Shown piece by piece: positions 35,901-48,654 of a stretch of 64,000 bases of DNA. The DNA comes from Membranipora membranacea. Lineage: Eukaryota > Bryozoa > Gymnolaemata > Cheilostomatida > Membraniporidae. Under the pieces are notes generated by a model. That model was not told the DNA's origin and did no database searches. It worked only from the letters and a program-made list of their open reading frames with translations. The translations under genes and the position numbers were made by a program. How positions within the stretch are numbered: position 1 is the first letter of the stretch; the number at the start of each line of letters is the position of its first letter. The DNA lies in NCBI GenBank assembly GCA_914767715.1, contig OU612074.1, forward strand, positions 6,713,501-6,777,500, written 5' to 3'.

Positions 35901-38002
35901 TGTTGTTGCATTTAATGTATAAAGCATTCTTTACCAGATGCAGTGTCTTGTATTTCACCCTTGCCATGAAGTCTATAATAGCAGAAAAAAAATAACATCC
36001 AGATACAAATATGATTCATGCCAAAAATGTTAGAATATTGTGTCAATATGCTTGTATCCTTTTAAGACATCATAAAGCAAGACCCATTTATTTTTAATCG
36101 CCTTTACATATTAATTTATAATTATCACAACTTCCGCTTCCAAATTCCAACTTTTATAACAAAAAAAAAGAAACAGAGAAAATGACAATATTAGTTATAA
36201 TTCAGCATATAATCTGACAACCTTTGATCTCAGAAGCATACCAGATTATCAGTCTGGCAGCTAGTTATACAGCAAAAATTCAAGAATTTCATCGAAAAGT
36301 TTGTTAAAAACTATATATAGTATAAGAAATTGTCCCCTCATCGCATATACAAGGTGCCCATAGACCTACTAATAATAATAATAATAATCTCTATGAGAAA
36401 AATGCCATTATAGCTAATAATCAGTCACGCTCAAAAAGTAAAACCATTCATTGCAACATGCACTGTGCACAACACAGTAACGTTCTGTCATTGGGGAATT
36501 CCAGTTATTATAGGCCTCACTGCTCAATGTATAAGCTCTATATCTGTCACCTGTCTAGGTTTATTGTTAGTAGGTCTATGATTCAGCACAATAAAAAATT
36601 ACTTTAATGTACTTTGATTTATTGATTTTTTTTCGATATCAGTTATAAAACAACTATATTTATATAGGGTAAGGAGACCCCATCTCATTTTTTTTGGTGC
36701 AAAAATATTGCATAACTATTGCAGAACTTGCTGCCATACTTGATATTACTTTTGAATCTATGTAGCCTTTAATCATTACTGATCATAGCATGCAGTTCCA
36801 TAACTATGTGTTGGATGCATATTTATTAATGTTTTATTCATCTGAAACTTGTGATTTGGCTAAGAAATTAAACTTACTAAATTCAGACAAATTTTATCTA
36901 GGTCAGGTCAGAACGCTTCATAATGCTATTATGTCTTCCACTGAGATGGGCAACAAGCTTTATTTTGACAGAACTCTTGTGCTTGATAATTGTATAGAGT
37001 ATTTACTCCCTGCTGAAGCCTTGAAGTCTTCTCCTTGCCAATGATATTCATCCAGATAAGCTAATGAAGAGCAAACAGGTATAGGCAAATGGAAATATCA
37101 TTATAGCATTAGCTCATTTCCTCTACTGTGCACAATAAAGTTTGTTTGATTATGGGTCATGCCGACCAATAATTAAACTGAAAAACATATTTGCCAGGCT
37201 AGTGAGTTGGTATAAATGATGTAGTTTGGCAATCCTGTTTGACGTATGCAAGCAATTTTGATGTTTTTTTATCAAACATCAATTTGTCTTATTCCATCTT
37301 GAGATTGTCTTCCATAAGAAAAAAATTTACTTTTATGTCAAACTTCTGCTAGAGTGACAGAGCATGTAAATATGTGTTACAACCCCTACAGTGCCTTATT
37401 TACATCTCGTACATAAATTATATACCCTGGAAAATCCAAAGACATTCTGCAAATCAATCCCGTTTTGCAATTGCGGAGTCTTCGAACTGGCTATGTCTCA
37501 GCGAATAAATGCTAGGTCTTTTCACCAGTGGTGTATTAACAGCGAGCCTTCCGCAATCGAAATTGTGAAAATTCATCATCACACAGATTTCCCTCTCAAT
37601 ACACATTATTCAACAACCTGTTTTTATTTGTGTGACTTGTTATTGGTTAGGCCCATAAACTTTCCAATTATCCAATTATCTAATTCCATTACATGTACTG
37701 AGACTGTTATTTTCACCGTCCATGACTAAACTCAATGATGTGGTTCCGTGATCTTGTAAGTCTAATATTTGTTTCACACATCGAGAAGGTAAAAAGCTAG
37801 AGAAGCATTCAACTCCAGCAGGAGAGAGAGAGCACACAGCATGAAATGATAAAGACATACCTCAAGAGTATTTTGCTGAGGCGTCATGTTTCAATTATCA
37901 CAGATATTCATATTGTTTACATGTTTAGGGTGTAGCAACACTTCACATCTCAATCTGAGGCTACGTTTTTTAAAGTTCTTCTTTTAATCTGCTCTTCAAA
38001 AA

Positions 38003-38515
38003 ATGAGCAATTTTAGCCTTTTAATGCTGTTTAATGTAATAGTCATCAGTTCAAACCTACACCATCTTAAAGATCTCGTCAGCAGCAACACATACATGGT
38101 AAATATGACATCATCTACCATCACATACACTAGAGAAGAGCTGCCGAAATTCAAGGATAGTACACAAAGAGACAATTTATTCAATTGGCGCCATGTTGAC
38201 ACTTTCGTACGCCCGACCTTTCATAACTCAGGTCAAAGAATCTTTACAATTATAAGTAGTAGGCTACCAGTGTCAAACCATGTCGACATTCCATACCAAC
38301 AAAAGAGGTACTCTAATCTATTAACAATACCCACATTCCAATCCATTGTGGATTATAAAATAGATAGGGCCGGATCCACGAGTGTGATTGGGAGAGCAGG
38401 GGTTGCGGAAGCGCCTTGGTCGATCCCCCACTGTGGCTATGGCCAGCCGTTACTGACCGGCGCACAATGCCAGAACATTAGCTTTAGGTCTGAGGGTGAT
38501 AGAAGCTGTAGTTAG
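38003..38515 (+). other. Hypothetical ORF, 170 aa, unit A
   Basis: ATG-started frame with a hydrophobic beginning (MSNFSLLMLFNVIVISS), then YTREELPKFKDSTQRDNL. The YTREEL.. phrase recalls N-terminal text of some LINE ORF2 proteins, so this may be an old retroelement scrap. In unit B the same frame stops after 118 residues (47054-47410) because of a TGA following IVDY. Unit C lacks the region. Function unknown. Confidence 0.25.
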
Positions 38516-41399
38516 ACTCAGTCAGAATTGGCAGCAGTACGTCAGCACAACAAGTCATCTAACCCTAATCTAATTCCGTTGTGCCATGTCAGAATAGACA
38601 ACTCCAGACAGCACCACCATCCCGCTGTTATGGTGACAAACTGTCAATCACTGACATCTGAGTTATTGAAGCATTAATAAGTGACGTTAAATAGCAAATG
38701 ATTTTAAACATGAATACAAATCTGCACCCTTTAGATGATAGACAAATAAATTTGGCTTGTTACATAAAATAGCTATATGATGCTGACAACATTACTGTGG
38801 CAGTCAACTGCCTGACACGGGAATTTCACGCTTGTTGATTAAAATTTGGGTTCCCTTGCAATGTATGCAACTGAGATGGTGCCATCTTGGTCAGCAAACT
38901 TTAGAGGCATCAAGGCTGAGATAAAAAGGAAAAGTTCCTCTTTCCAATCTTGATAGGAAATAAGTGATGAGAGTTTGACTTGATTGGTTTTAGCGTCACA
39001 TCGACGGAAAGTTGGCAGTCAGGGCAGGCTATATTGGCTTCATGTTGTGCTGTATACTTATACTGCTCCTTGATGAAGAGATTCATAAAGTTCAGAAAAT
39101 ACGATGCTTTGTGTGTCAGCAGTATATCATAGGGTGAAGGAGTTTAGACATACCCATATAACAGGCTTTCAATTGGTATTATTGAAACTTTTCAACATAA
39201 AAATTCCAGCATTTATATCAAACCATTATGATAAACTTGTTATAAAGGTACATTAATCAAAACCCACCCAGCACCAATGCATTCACGTTATATACAAGAA
39301 AAAATCTACATTTGCGAAAATTTACCTCCCTTTATATGACGCTATATTCATTCTTCCTGGGTTTTGGAGCGTTGGCTATTTTTCTGACACACTCACTGGA
39401 TACCAAATATAAATGCTGTAGGAAAAATCTAAAAATTTAAGGCTTATTTATATTCATTTACACTCTTTACTTATATCCAGATGTCTACTTTAACTAGCGC
39501 TAACTAAGTGCCAGCTAACATGAAAACACCTAACCTAGCTTAACATACAAGTAGCCTTAGGGGATTTACTGTACTATTTTTACATGCTGCAGAAAGCTCA
39601 ACAGAAAAGAAAGGTCTGGACATTAAATGTGCACCAAGATCACTGTTATGCAAGCTATGCCAGCAATACAAGCAATACCAGACCATACAAGTCAAATATC
39701 ACAAAAAACTGAGGTCTTGAGCCAGGCTTCATCCCAGACTTATTTGCCACCTATAAAATTATTAATTAAAATGGCAAATTTGAGACAGTAACTGACTGAT
39801 ACAGGCATGGCAGATGATGCATTGGGATGATGCCATATGGGTCAGCAAACTTTGTACACATTCTACCAAAATTATGTAGGGCAAGTTCCTCCTTTCTTAG
39901 CTTGATAAGTTAAAATTGATTGAAATCACAGGTTCTTATGATTGCTTTCAGTGTGGCATTGACAAGAGGTTGGCAACCATGCTCGTCTCTGGCTTTCAAC
40001 TTAAAAAGCTTCTTGTCGATTTGTGTGTTCTTAACCCTCACCTTTCAAATTTTCAACCCACCCAATGTAGGAAAAAATTAGCCACATCAAAAATCTTGAT
40101 CTGGAAAAAACATCAGTTTCCAATAAATTAATTAGGAAATTTAATAGTATTTTACTTGGTCTGTATTTTAATTGGTATTTTAAAGGTTTGTTTTGATTGT
40201 TGAAGTTGCTTGTAGGCTGTGGATGGGATGTATCATGAGGAATTCTTGGGGGCCCATGAGCTCTACCTTGATCAGTTTCCAATTCAAATACAAAATCGTG
40301 TAAGACAGCCAACTACAAGCTAACTGTACCTTAAAAAAGTGATACTTGGTAAGCAGCTTAACATCCTACCTCATCTAACATCTATCAATCAGATATAGTA
40401 TGATAAATACTGCAAAAGGTATCACTGCCACGTCAGGGTGGCTTCTCAGTCAACATTTTAACTGTTAGTAATCTGATAATATTGCTCTCTTCATTTCCAC
40501 TTGACTTATTGAGCAAATTACGATCATGCTACTCCGGGTTGGTCGCTGCAGATGCGCCCCAATGTAGTATATATATCTTTGAGAACAAAGTCTCAAACGT
40601 ATGAAAAGACAACTATGTATGTAAATAAAATATAAAAAAATTAATTTTTTGACCCACCCACAAAAATATGAGAAATATGAGGGAATGGGGTAAAGTGACG
40701 TGAGGTTCTAATAATGATTATGTGCTCAAAACATTGGCCGAGGATAGGTAGTTGTAAATGAAGTGCAGATAGTAATGACAACCAATTTTATATAATTACC
40801 TGGATGTGAATTCATCTTAGCACATTTCAATTACATGCTCAAGAACAGACGCGCAGGTAAATCACGCCATATTTGAAATCCCGGTTGATGATAGAACTAA
40901 AGGTTTAGATTGTAAATATCAGAAGCAGGCCAAGATGTCTTAGACTCAGAAACCAAAAGTTAACAGATACTAAAAACTTCAGAGAGTAAAATATGAATTT
41001 TCAAAATTTACTGAGGCATTTCTGTTTTGTCTAAACTAGATGGCAACAATCACATTGGGAGTGAGTATCATGGGTCACATCACCTGTATTCAAGAGGGGA
41101 TAAATTAGACTGAGAAGAGGATAGATAGTTGTTAGAAAGGGGAGGATGGATAAAGACTTACTATTATTAGAATTATTTCATCTGATTAAGATATAAGATT
41201 TGAAGTTGGTTGGTTTTGAAGTGAATTCAGTAGGCTGCTTAATTATGTTTGCTGTGAAGTTTATTGGTTAATAATTTAAGTGAAGTTGAAAACATGGAAT
41301 TTCTCCTGTTTACATTTTGTCAGGGTCTTCTAGACTATGGAAAAAACGTTAAACTCAAAAGTGTTCATGGATGCTTGTCGCTGACTATTTTTGAATATT

Positions 41400-43057
41400 T
41401 TAATTTTTGTTTCTGTGAGCTGGAGATCTATCTTGCTTGGGTGCTGGTCTTGGGCCTGCTGCGCTTCTCTTGTTTCTGTGAGCTGGTGATCTATCCTGCT
41501 TGGGTGCTGGTCTTGGTCCTCTTGCGCTTCTCTTGTTTCTGTGAGCTGGTGATCTATCTTGCTTGGGTGCTGGTCTTGGTCCTGCTGCGCTTCTCTTGTT
41601 TCTGTGAGCTGGTGATCTATCTTGCTTGGGTGCTGGTCTTGGTCCTCCTGCGCTTCTCTTGTTTCTGTGAGCTGGTGATCTATCTTGCTTGGGTGCTGGT
41701 CTTGGTCCTGCTGCGCTTCTCTTGTTTCTGTGAGCTGGTGATCTATCTTGCTTGGGTGCTGGTCTTGGTTCTCTTGCGCTTCTCTTGTTTCTGTGAGCTG
41801 GTGATCTATCTTGCTTGGGTGCTGGTCTTGGTCCTGCTGCGCTTCTCTTGTTTCTGTGAGCTGGTGATCTATCTTGCTTGGGTGCTGGTCTTGGTCCTCT
41901 TGCGCTTCTCTTGTTTCTGTGAGCTGGTGATCTATCTTGCTTGGGTGCTGGTCTTGGTCCTGCTGCGCTTCTCTTGTTTCTGTGAGCTGGTGATCTATCT
42001 TGCTTGGATGCTGGTCTTGGTCCTCTTGCGCTTCTCTTGTTTCTGTGAGCTGGTGATCTATCTTGCTTGGGTGCTGGTCTTGGTCCTGTTGCGCTTCTCT
42101 TGTTTCTGTGAGCTGGTGATCTATCTTGCTTGGGTGCTGGTCTTGGTCCTGCTGCGCTTCTCTTGTTTCTGTGAGCTGGTGATCTATCTTGCTTGGGTGC
42201 TGGTCTTGGTCCTGCTGCGCTTCTCTTGTTTCTGTGAGCTGGTGATCTATCTTGCTTGGGTGCTGGTCTTGGTCCTGCTGCGCTTCTCTTGTTTCTGTGA
42301 GCTGGTGATCTATCTTGCTTGGGTGCTGGTCTTGGTCCTGTTGCGCTTCTCTTGTTTCTGTGAGCTGGTGATCTATCTTGCTTGGGTGCTGGTCTTGGTC
42401 CTGCTGCGCTTCTCTTGTTTCTGTGAGCTGGTGATCTATCTTGCTTGGGTGCTGGTCTTGGCCCTGCTGCGCTTCTCTTGTTCCTGTGAGCTGGTGACCT
42501 ATCTTGCTTGGGTGCTGGTCTTGGTCCTGTTGCTCTTCTCTTGTTTCTGTGAGCTGGTGACCTATCTTGCTTGGGTGCTGGTCTTGGTCCTCTTGCGCTT
42601 CTCTTGTTTCTGTGAGCTGGTGATCTATCTTGCTTGGGTGCTGGTCTTGGTCCTGATGCGCTTCTCTTGTTTCTGTGAGCTGGTGATCTATCTTGTTTGG
42701 GTGCTGGTCTTGGTCCTCCTGTCCTCTCACTACCATTTTCTCTTGCTACATGGTCTCCTGTTTGCTTTCTACCACCAAGTACAGCACCTAAAACATAGAA
42801 CAGCTAACTCATAAACTGCAAGGCTTATGAGATAATGTTTTAAATTTTATTTAGAATGCCTTGTTAATGGAAAAATTTTCTCGTTTAAAGCCATTCAGTC
42901 TGTAGTGTTATTCTGTTCAACTCGAACAGCCATCAATTACAGCTCTGAATTAAATGGGAATCCTCAAAAAAAAAACCCAACTTATGCTGAAATTCATAAA
43001 ATACTCACTGGCACCAAGGATAGTGAAAACCAGGGCGATGAGAATCAACTTATTCAT
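41400..43057 (-). CDS. Multi-peptide secreted precursor, copy B (21 repeats)
   Basis: CDS exons 43009-43057 and 41400-42787, 478 residues: the same signal peptide (MNKLILIALVFTILGA), the same spacer residues, then 21 repeats of the 21-residue unit ending in AHRNKN and TAA. Lys-Arg is present at all 20 internal junctions by eye. Position 21 of the unit alternates over much of the array between Ala (SAA) and Arg (SAR), giving a 42-residue higher-order repeat. One unit has ASKQ for APKQ and one has KRRA for KRSA. The frame is open throughout and the splice phase matches copies A and C. AATAAA on the minus strand lies at 41260-41265. Roles as for copy A: secreted, probably processed into about 20 cationic peptides. 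Confidence 0.85.
41403..42716 (-). repeat. 63-bp coding minisatellite, copy B (20 full units plus one partial)
   Basis: The most homogeneous of the three arrays. Alternation of CTGCTGCG and CTCTTGCG-type junctions on the + strand marks a 126-bp dimer period through the lower-coordinate half. Confidence 0.95.
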
Positions 43058-43320
43058 TCTACAAAAACAATAACATGAGTAAAGAACAGAAGTATCAGAG
43101 ATAACATATTGTTCCAATTTTATTAAAATAATAATAATAATGAAGTCAATTTGAAGGATAGATTCTCAAGATAATAATAACTTGGTGTGTAGGCTTTGAT
43201 CTGAATTGCTTGCTCATTATAAATGATAAATATACAATATTACTAGATAATTGACTACGCATACAAATTTAATGATTGGTTCAGTATACACCAAAATGTA
43301 TATGAGTTCAGAAAACTTAC

Positions 43321-43388
43321 TTGCTCTGCGTTGCTGACTGGTCAAACAGAGATGTGTGGCTTCTCCAGATCTCTCCGAGCCTTTTATA
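43321..43388 (-). promoter_or_regulatory. TATA box and untranslated exon 1 of peptide gene B
   Basis: TATAAAA at 43382-43388 (minus), exon 1 ending at 43321, donor GTAAGT at 43315-43320. Slightly diverged from A and C (for example GATGTGTGG on the + strand where they have CATGTGTGC). Confidence 0.7.
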
Positions 43389-43439
43389 CGTCTATGACTC
43401 CTGTCCGGACTTCTTTTGACATCATCCCTCAATTAGTCA

Positions 43440-46400
43440 ATATTGAGATACTCATTATGATCAAACATGGTAAATCAGAAGGATAAGGCTGTTTCTTATC
43501 ATGTAATTTGGGTATTTTTGAGAATAACTAGAAAGAGGAAACGAAATGGAAATGACCTCAATGAGCGTTCTTAGAACTAGCTAGCTAATTTTACTTTTCC
43601 AACATTCAATTGAGAAGCTTTTTTTGACAGATATTGAAATATAGGAAACCCTTAACTTTAATGCTCTTTTCATAAACAACATTACATCATGCTATCTACT
43701 AAAACAAAGTTGTTAGTGGACATCCTGTATCCTGCCCAGTCCTGCTTGCATATCCCTTGATGAATATGTCTAGAGCTTCCAATGAACAATTATGTTAGCT
43801 GTCTCGCGTAAAAATCCTGCTAGCATATTTTCACTGTCTCCAGTCGTAGCTGATGCGGTTGATTAAGATCTGGTAAACCATTTGGCAAGACAAAAAATTC
43901 GAGTTAGGACCATTTCTGATCTCAATTACAATAACCAATGACTAAACAGGCCACTCAAATAAAGTTTTCTAATTATTGGTTGGCATGACCCATAATGAAT
44001 CAATTCTTTTTGCTTAGTAGAGGAAATGGGGTAATCATATATTTTATTTGCAGATTTATGAGGACTCTTCATCTGTACGCTTATCCGCATGATTATTGTT
44101 TGTTAAGAGAAGGCTTCCAATTTTCTACAGCGCTAAACTCAATCTCAGCATTACGATGTCAATATGAGCAGGAAAGGCTCGTTTCTGATATTGCACAGCC
44201 TGTTCTAAGAGACATCATAATTGAGAGAATGAGAGTTACCCCCCTTAAGGTTTGATAGTTATTGTACAGGGTTTCTGTATTACTTCTTTCATCCTCTCTC
44301 CGCTATATTTGTTACACAATTTTCTTGGAAAGATATTCTATCATATTTCAAAGCTTTATTTACATCACATTTTTGCATCCCGCTACAAAAATTTTCTCCT
44401 GATAGGGCTTTCAATATCGAACTACAGCTGTGATCCAAAGGATATCCTGTACCGTTTGTTATTTCTAACTGGTAATAATTTGTGCATAATATAATGACTC
44501 TTACTCACTTCCGCATTCAGTTGTCATTAAATATAAAAAATTACAATACAGAGTAGATCCTGCAATAGAGGAAACACATCCAGTAAAAAGACTTACTTCC
44601 AATCAAGTATATTTATTGTTGATCATTTAGTGATACAATTCTTATACAATATAAAATGGCAATTCCGGTTTGTTAGCAGTATTTGAATGTATACCATAAT
44701 GGCGTTGTGCTTCATAACGCCCAAAATATCTATTGTCCGCTACAGCTGAAGTGTTTTGGTAGAACTTGTGATAAACTGACTTATTGTGATGCCGCATTTA
44801 ATGCTTTGCTAACCGACAGCTAACTAAAATTGTTAGAATGATTTCGTAATTGTGTATCAATGCAATTCTACGTAACATAAATTATTTTGAGCGGTTTTCA
44901 GTGCAAGCCATCCCTGAGTTAAGACATTTTAGTTAATCACTTCCTCAAATTCATCAAGATTATTGCATTTATTGTATAAAGCATACTTTACCAGATGCAG
45001 CGACTTGTATTTGACTCTTGCCATGAACTCTATAATAGGAGAAAAAAAAAACATCCAGATACAAATATGATTTATGCCAAAAATGTTAGAATAAATTGTG
45101 TCAATATGCTTGTATCCTTTTAACACATCATAAAGCAAGACCCATTTATTTTTAATCGCCTTTACATATTAATTTATAATTATCACAACTTACGCTTCCA
45201 AATTCCAACTTTTATATAAAAAAAAACCAGAAATAGATAAACTGACAATATTAGTTATAATTCAGCGAATAATCTGACAACCTTTGATCTCAGAAGCATA
45301 CCAGATTATCAGTCTTGCAGGTAGTTACACAGTAAAAATTCAAGATATTTCATCAAAAAGTTTGTTAGAAACTATCATATAGAATAAAAAATTGTCCCCT
45401 CATCGCATATATAGGGTTTCTATGATTCAGCCCAATAAAAATTACTTTTACATACTTTGTTTTACTGATTTTTCCCCCGATATCATTTATAAAACAATTA
45501 GATTTATATAGGGTAAGGAGACATTGTCCAATATAAAATAACTTCATTCATCCGTATGTAAAGTTTATTAAAGAAGATGGGATGCTATAAATTTTTTTGT
45601 GCAAAAAGAAATTGCATAACTACTGCAGAACTTGCTGCCATACTTGATATTACTTTTGAATCTATGTAGCCTTTAATCGTTACTGATCATAGCATGCAGT
45701 TCCATCCATAACTATGTATTGGATGCATATATTAATGTTTTATTCATCTGAAACTTGTGTTTTGGCTAAGAAATTAAACAAACTAAATTTAGACAAATTT
45801 TACCTAGGTTATGCAGCAAGGTGTAAATCACTGAAAGTGCACCACAAGTTTACGGTTATTTACTGTGAAGGCTTAGTTTGTTGACATTGGTCATCAGATA
45901 TATAAGGGTCAAGTCTTGATGTGGGGCTGGATTAATGACATATAATTGGCCATAGAAGGTCAGAACGCTTCATAATGCTATTATGTCTTCCACTGAGATG
46001 GGCAACAAGCTTTATTTTGACAGAACTCTTGTGCTTGAAAATTGTTAGAGTATTTACTCCCTGCTGAAGCCTTGAAGTCTTCTCCTTGCAAATGATGTTC
46101 ATCAAGATAAGCTAATGAAGAGCAAACAGGTATCAGGAAATGGAAATATCATTATACCATTAACTCATTTCCTCTACTGTGCACAATAAAATTTGTTTGA
46201 TTATGGGTCATGCCGACCAATAATTAAACTGAAAAACATATTTGCCAGGCTAGTTGGAGTTGGTATAAATGATATAGTTTGGCAATCCTGTTTGACGTAT
46301 GCAAGCAATTTTGATGGTTTTTTATCAAACATCAATTTGTCTTATTCCATCTTTAGAGTGTCTTCTATAAGAAAAAAATTTACTTGTATGTCAAACTTCT

Positions 46401-47053
46401 GCTAGAGTGACAGAGCATGTAAATATGTGTTACAACCCCTACAGTGCCTTATTCACATCTCGTACATAAATTATATACCCTGGAAAATCCAAAGACATTC
46501 TGCAAATCAATCCCGTTTTGCAATTGCGGAGTCTTCGAACTGGCTATGTCTCAGCGAATAAATGCTAGGTCTTTTCACCAGTGGTGTATTAACAGCGAGC
46601 CTTCCGCAATCGAAATTGTGAAAATTCATCATCACACAGATTTCCCTCTCAATACACATTATTCAACAACCTGTTTTTATTTGTGTGACTTGTTATTGGT
46701 TAGGCCCATAAACTTTCCAATTATCCAATTATCTAATTCCATTACATGTACTGAGACTGTTATTTTCACCGTCCATGACTAAACTCAATGATGTGGTTCC
46801 GTGATCTTGTAAGCCTAATATTTGTTTCACTCATCGAGAAGGTAAAAAGCTAGAGAAGCATTCAACTCCAGCAGGAGAGAGAGCACACAGCATGAAATGA
46901 TAAAGACATACCTCAAGAGTATTTTGCTGAGGCGTCATGTTTCAATTATCACAGAGATTCATATTGTTTACATGTTTAGGGTGTAGCAACACTCCACATC
47001 TCAATCTGACGCTACGTTTTTTAAAGTTCTTCTTTTAATCTGCTCTTCATAAA
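43440..47053. other. Downstream part of unit B, no supported gene
   Basis: Shares most of its length with 31580-38000 of unit A, minus the LINE and SINE. Around 44250 and 44965 the uninterrupted target sites are readable. Short frames here (43995-44255, 46193-46405) are not supported. Confidence 0.5.
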
Positions 47054-47410
47054 ATGAGCAATTTTAGCCTTTTAATGCTGTTTAATGTAATAGTCATCAG
47101 TTCAAACCTACACCATCTTAAGGATCTCGTCAGCAGCAACACATACATGGTAAATATGACATCATCTACCATCACATACACAAGAGAAGAGCTGCTGAAA
47201 TTCAAGGATAGTACACAAAGAGACAATTTATTCAATTGGCGCCATATTGACACTTTCGTACGCCCGACCTTTCATAACTCAGGTCAAAGAATCCCTTCAA
47301 TTATAAGTAGTAGGCCACCAGTGTCAAACCATGTCGACATTCCATACCAACAAAAGAGATACTCTAATCTATTAACAACACCCACATTCCAATCCATTGT
47401 GGATTATTGA
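47054..47410 (+). other. Hypothetical ORF, 118 aa, truncated relative of 38003-38515
   Basis: Same start and sequence as the unit A frame (MSNFSLLMLFNV) but ended by TGA after IVDY, where unit A reads on. The downstream DNA still matches unit A, so this is a point change, not a deletion. Confidence 0.25.
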
Positions 47411-48654
47411 TTAGATAGGGCCGGATCCACGAGTGTGAATGGAAGAGCAGGGGTTGCGGAAGCGCCTTGGTCGATCCCCCACTGTGGCTATGGCCAGCCG
47501 TTACTGACCGGCGCACAATGCCGGAACATTAGCTTGAGGTCTGAGGGTGATAGAAGCTGTAGTTAGACTCAGTCAGAATTGGCAGCAGTACATCAGCACA
47601 ACAAGTCATCTAACCCTAATCTAATTCCGTTGTGCCATGTCAGAATAGACAACTCCAGACAGCACCACCATCCCGCTGTTATGATGACAAACTGTCAATC
47701 ACTGACATCTGAGTTATTGAAGCATTAATAAGTGACGTTAAATAGCAAATGATTTTAAACATGAATAAAAATCTGCCTCCTTTAGATGATAGACAAATAA
47801 ATTTGGCTTGTTACATAAAAAAGCTATATGATGCTGACAACATTGCTGTGGCAGTCAACTGCCTGACACGGGAATTTCACGCTTGTTGATTAAAATATGG
47901 GTTCCCTTGCAATGTATGCAACTGATATGGTGCCATCTTGGTCAGCAAACTTTAGAGGCATCAAAGCTGAGATAAAAAGGAAAAGTCCCTCTTTTCAATC
48001 TTGATAGGAAATAAGTGATGAGAGTTTGACGTGATTGGTTTTAGCGTCACATCGACGGAAAGTTGGCAGTCAGGGCAGGCTATATTGGCTTCATGTTGTG
48101 CTTATACTGCTCCTTGATGAAGAGATTCATAAAGTTCAGAAAATACGATGCTTTGTGTGTCAGCAGTATATCATAGGGTGAAGGAGTTTAGACATACCCA
48201 TATAACAGGCTTTCAATTGATATTATTGAAACTTTTCAACATAAAAATTCCAGCATATATCAAACCATATAAATGCTGTAGGAAAAATCTGAAGTAGTAG
48301 GATTTAAGGCTTATTTACATTCATTTACCCTCTTTACTTATATCCAGACTCCCACTTCAACTAGCGATAACTAAGTGCCAGCTAACATGAAAACACCTAA
48401 CCTAGCTCAACTTACAAGTAGCCTTCTTTAGGGGATTTACTGTACCGAAGGTCTGGACATTAAATGTGCACCAAGATCACTGCTATGCAAGCTATGCCAG
48501 CAATTCAAGCAATACCAGACCATACAAGTCAAATATCACAAACAACTGAGGTCTTGAGCCAGGCTTCATCCAAGACTTATTTGCCACCTATAAAATTATT
48601 AATTAAAACGGCCAATTTGAGACTGCATAACTGTAAAAAAAGACAAAAGATAGA

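Larger units (their letters stand above)
25393..38660. repeat. Segmental duplication unit A
   Basis: First of three direct units. Its left edge is where similarity to the starts of units B (38661) and C (47711) begins (text like AAATAGCAAATGATTTTAAA). It holds one peptide-precursor gene, a LINE at 32.3-34.9 kb and a SINE at 35.65-35.9 kb. It keeps a stretch (about 26540-27415) that unit B lacks, and lacks about 135 bp near 36903 that B and C keep. Confidence 0.8.
34926..38660. other. Downstream part of unit A, no supported gene outside the SINE
   Basis: Unit DNA shared with B and C, including (AAT)n and (ATA)n runs near 36371. A frame at 37391-37729 (MPYLHLVHKLYTLENPK) is kept in all three units, but the DNA itself is nearly identical there, so this is no evidence of coding. 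Confidence 0.4.
38661..47710. repeat. Segmental duplication unit B
   Basis: Begins GAGTTATTGAAGCATTAATA, exactly as unit C does at 47711. It is the shortest unit: it has no LINE and no SINE, and it lacks the stretch equal to about 26540-27415 of unit A. It therefore shows the empty state of the insertion sites. Confidence 0.85.

Noticed and set aside
37391-37729. Frame MPYLHLVHKLYTLENPK kept in units A, B and C
   Set aside because: The DNA is nearly identical in the three units, so a kept frame is not evidence; unit C has an internal deletion, and no domain or splice signal was seen.
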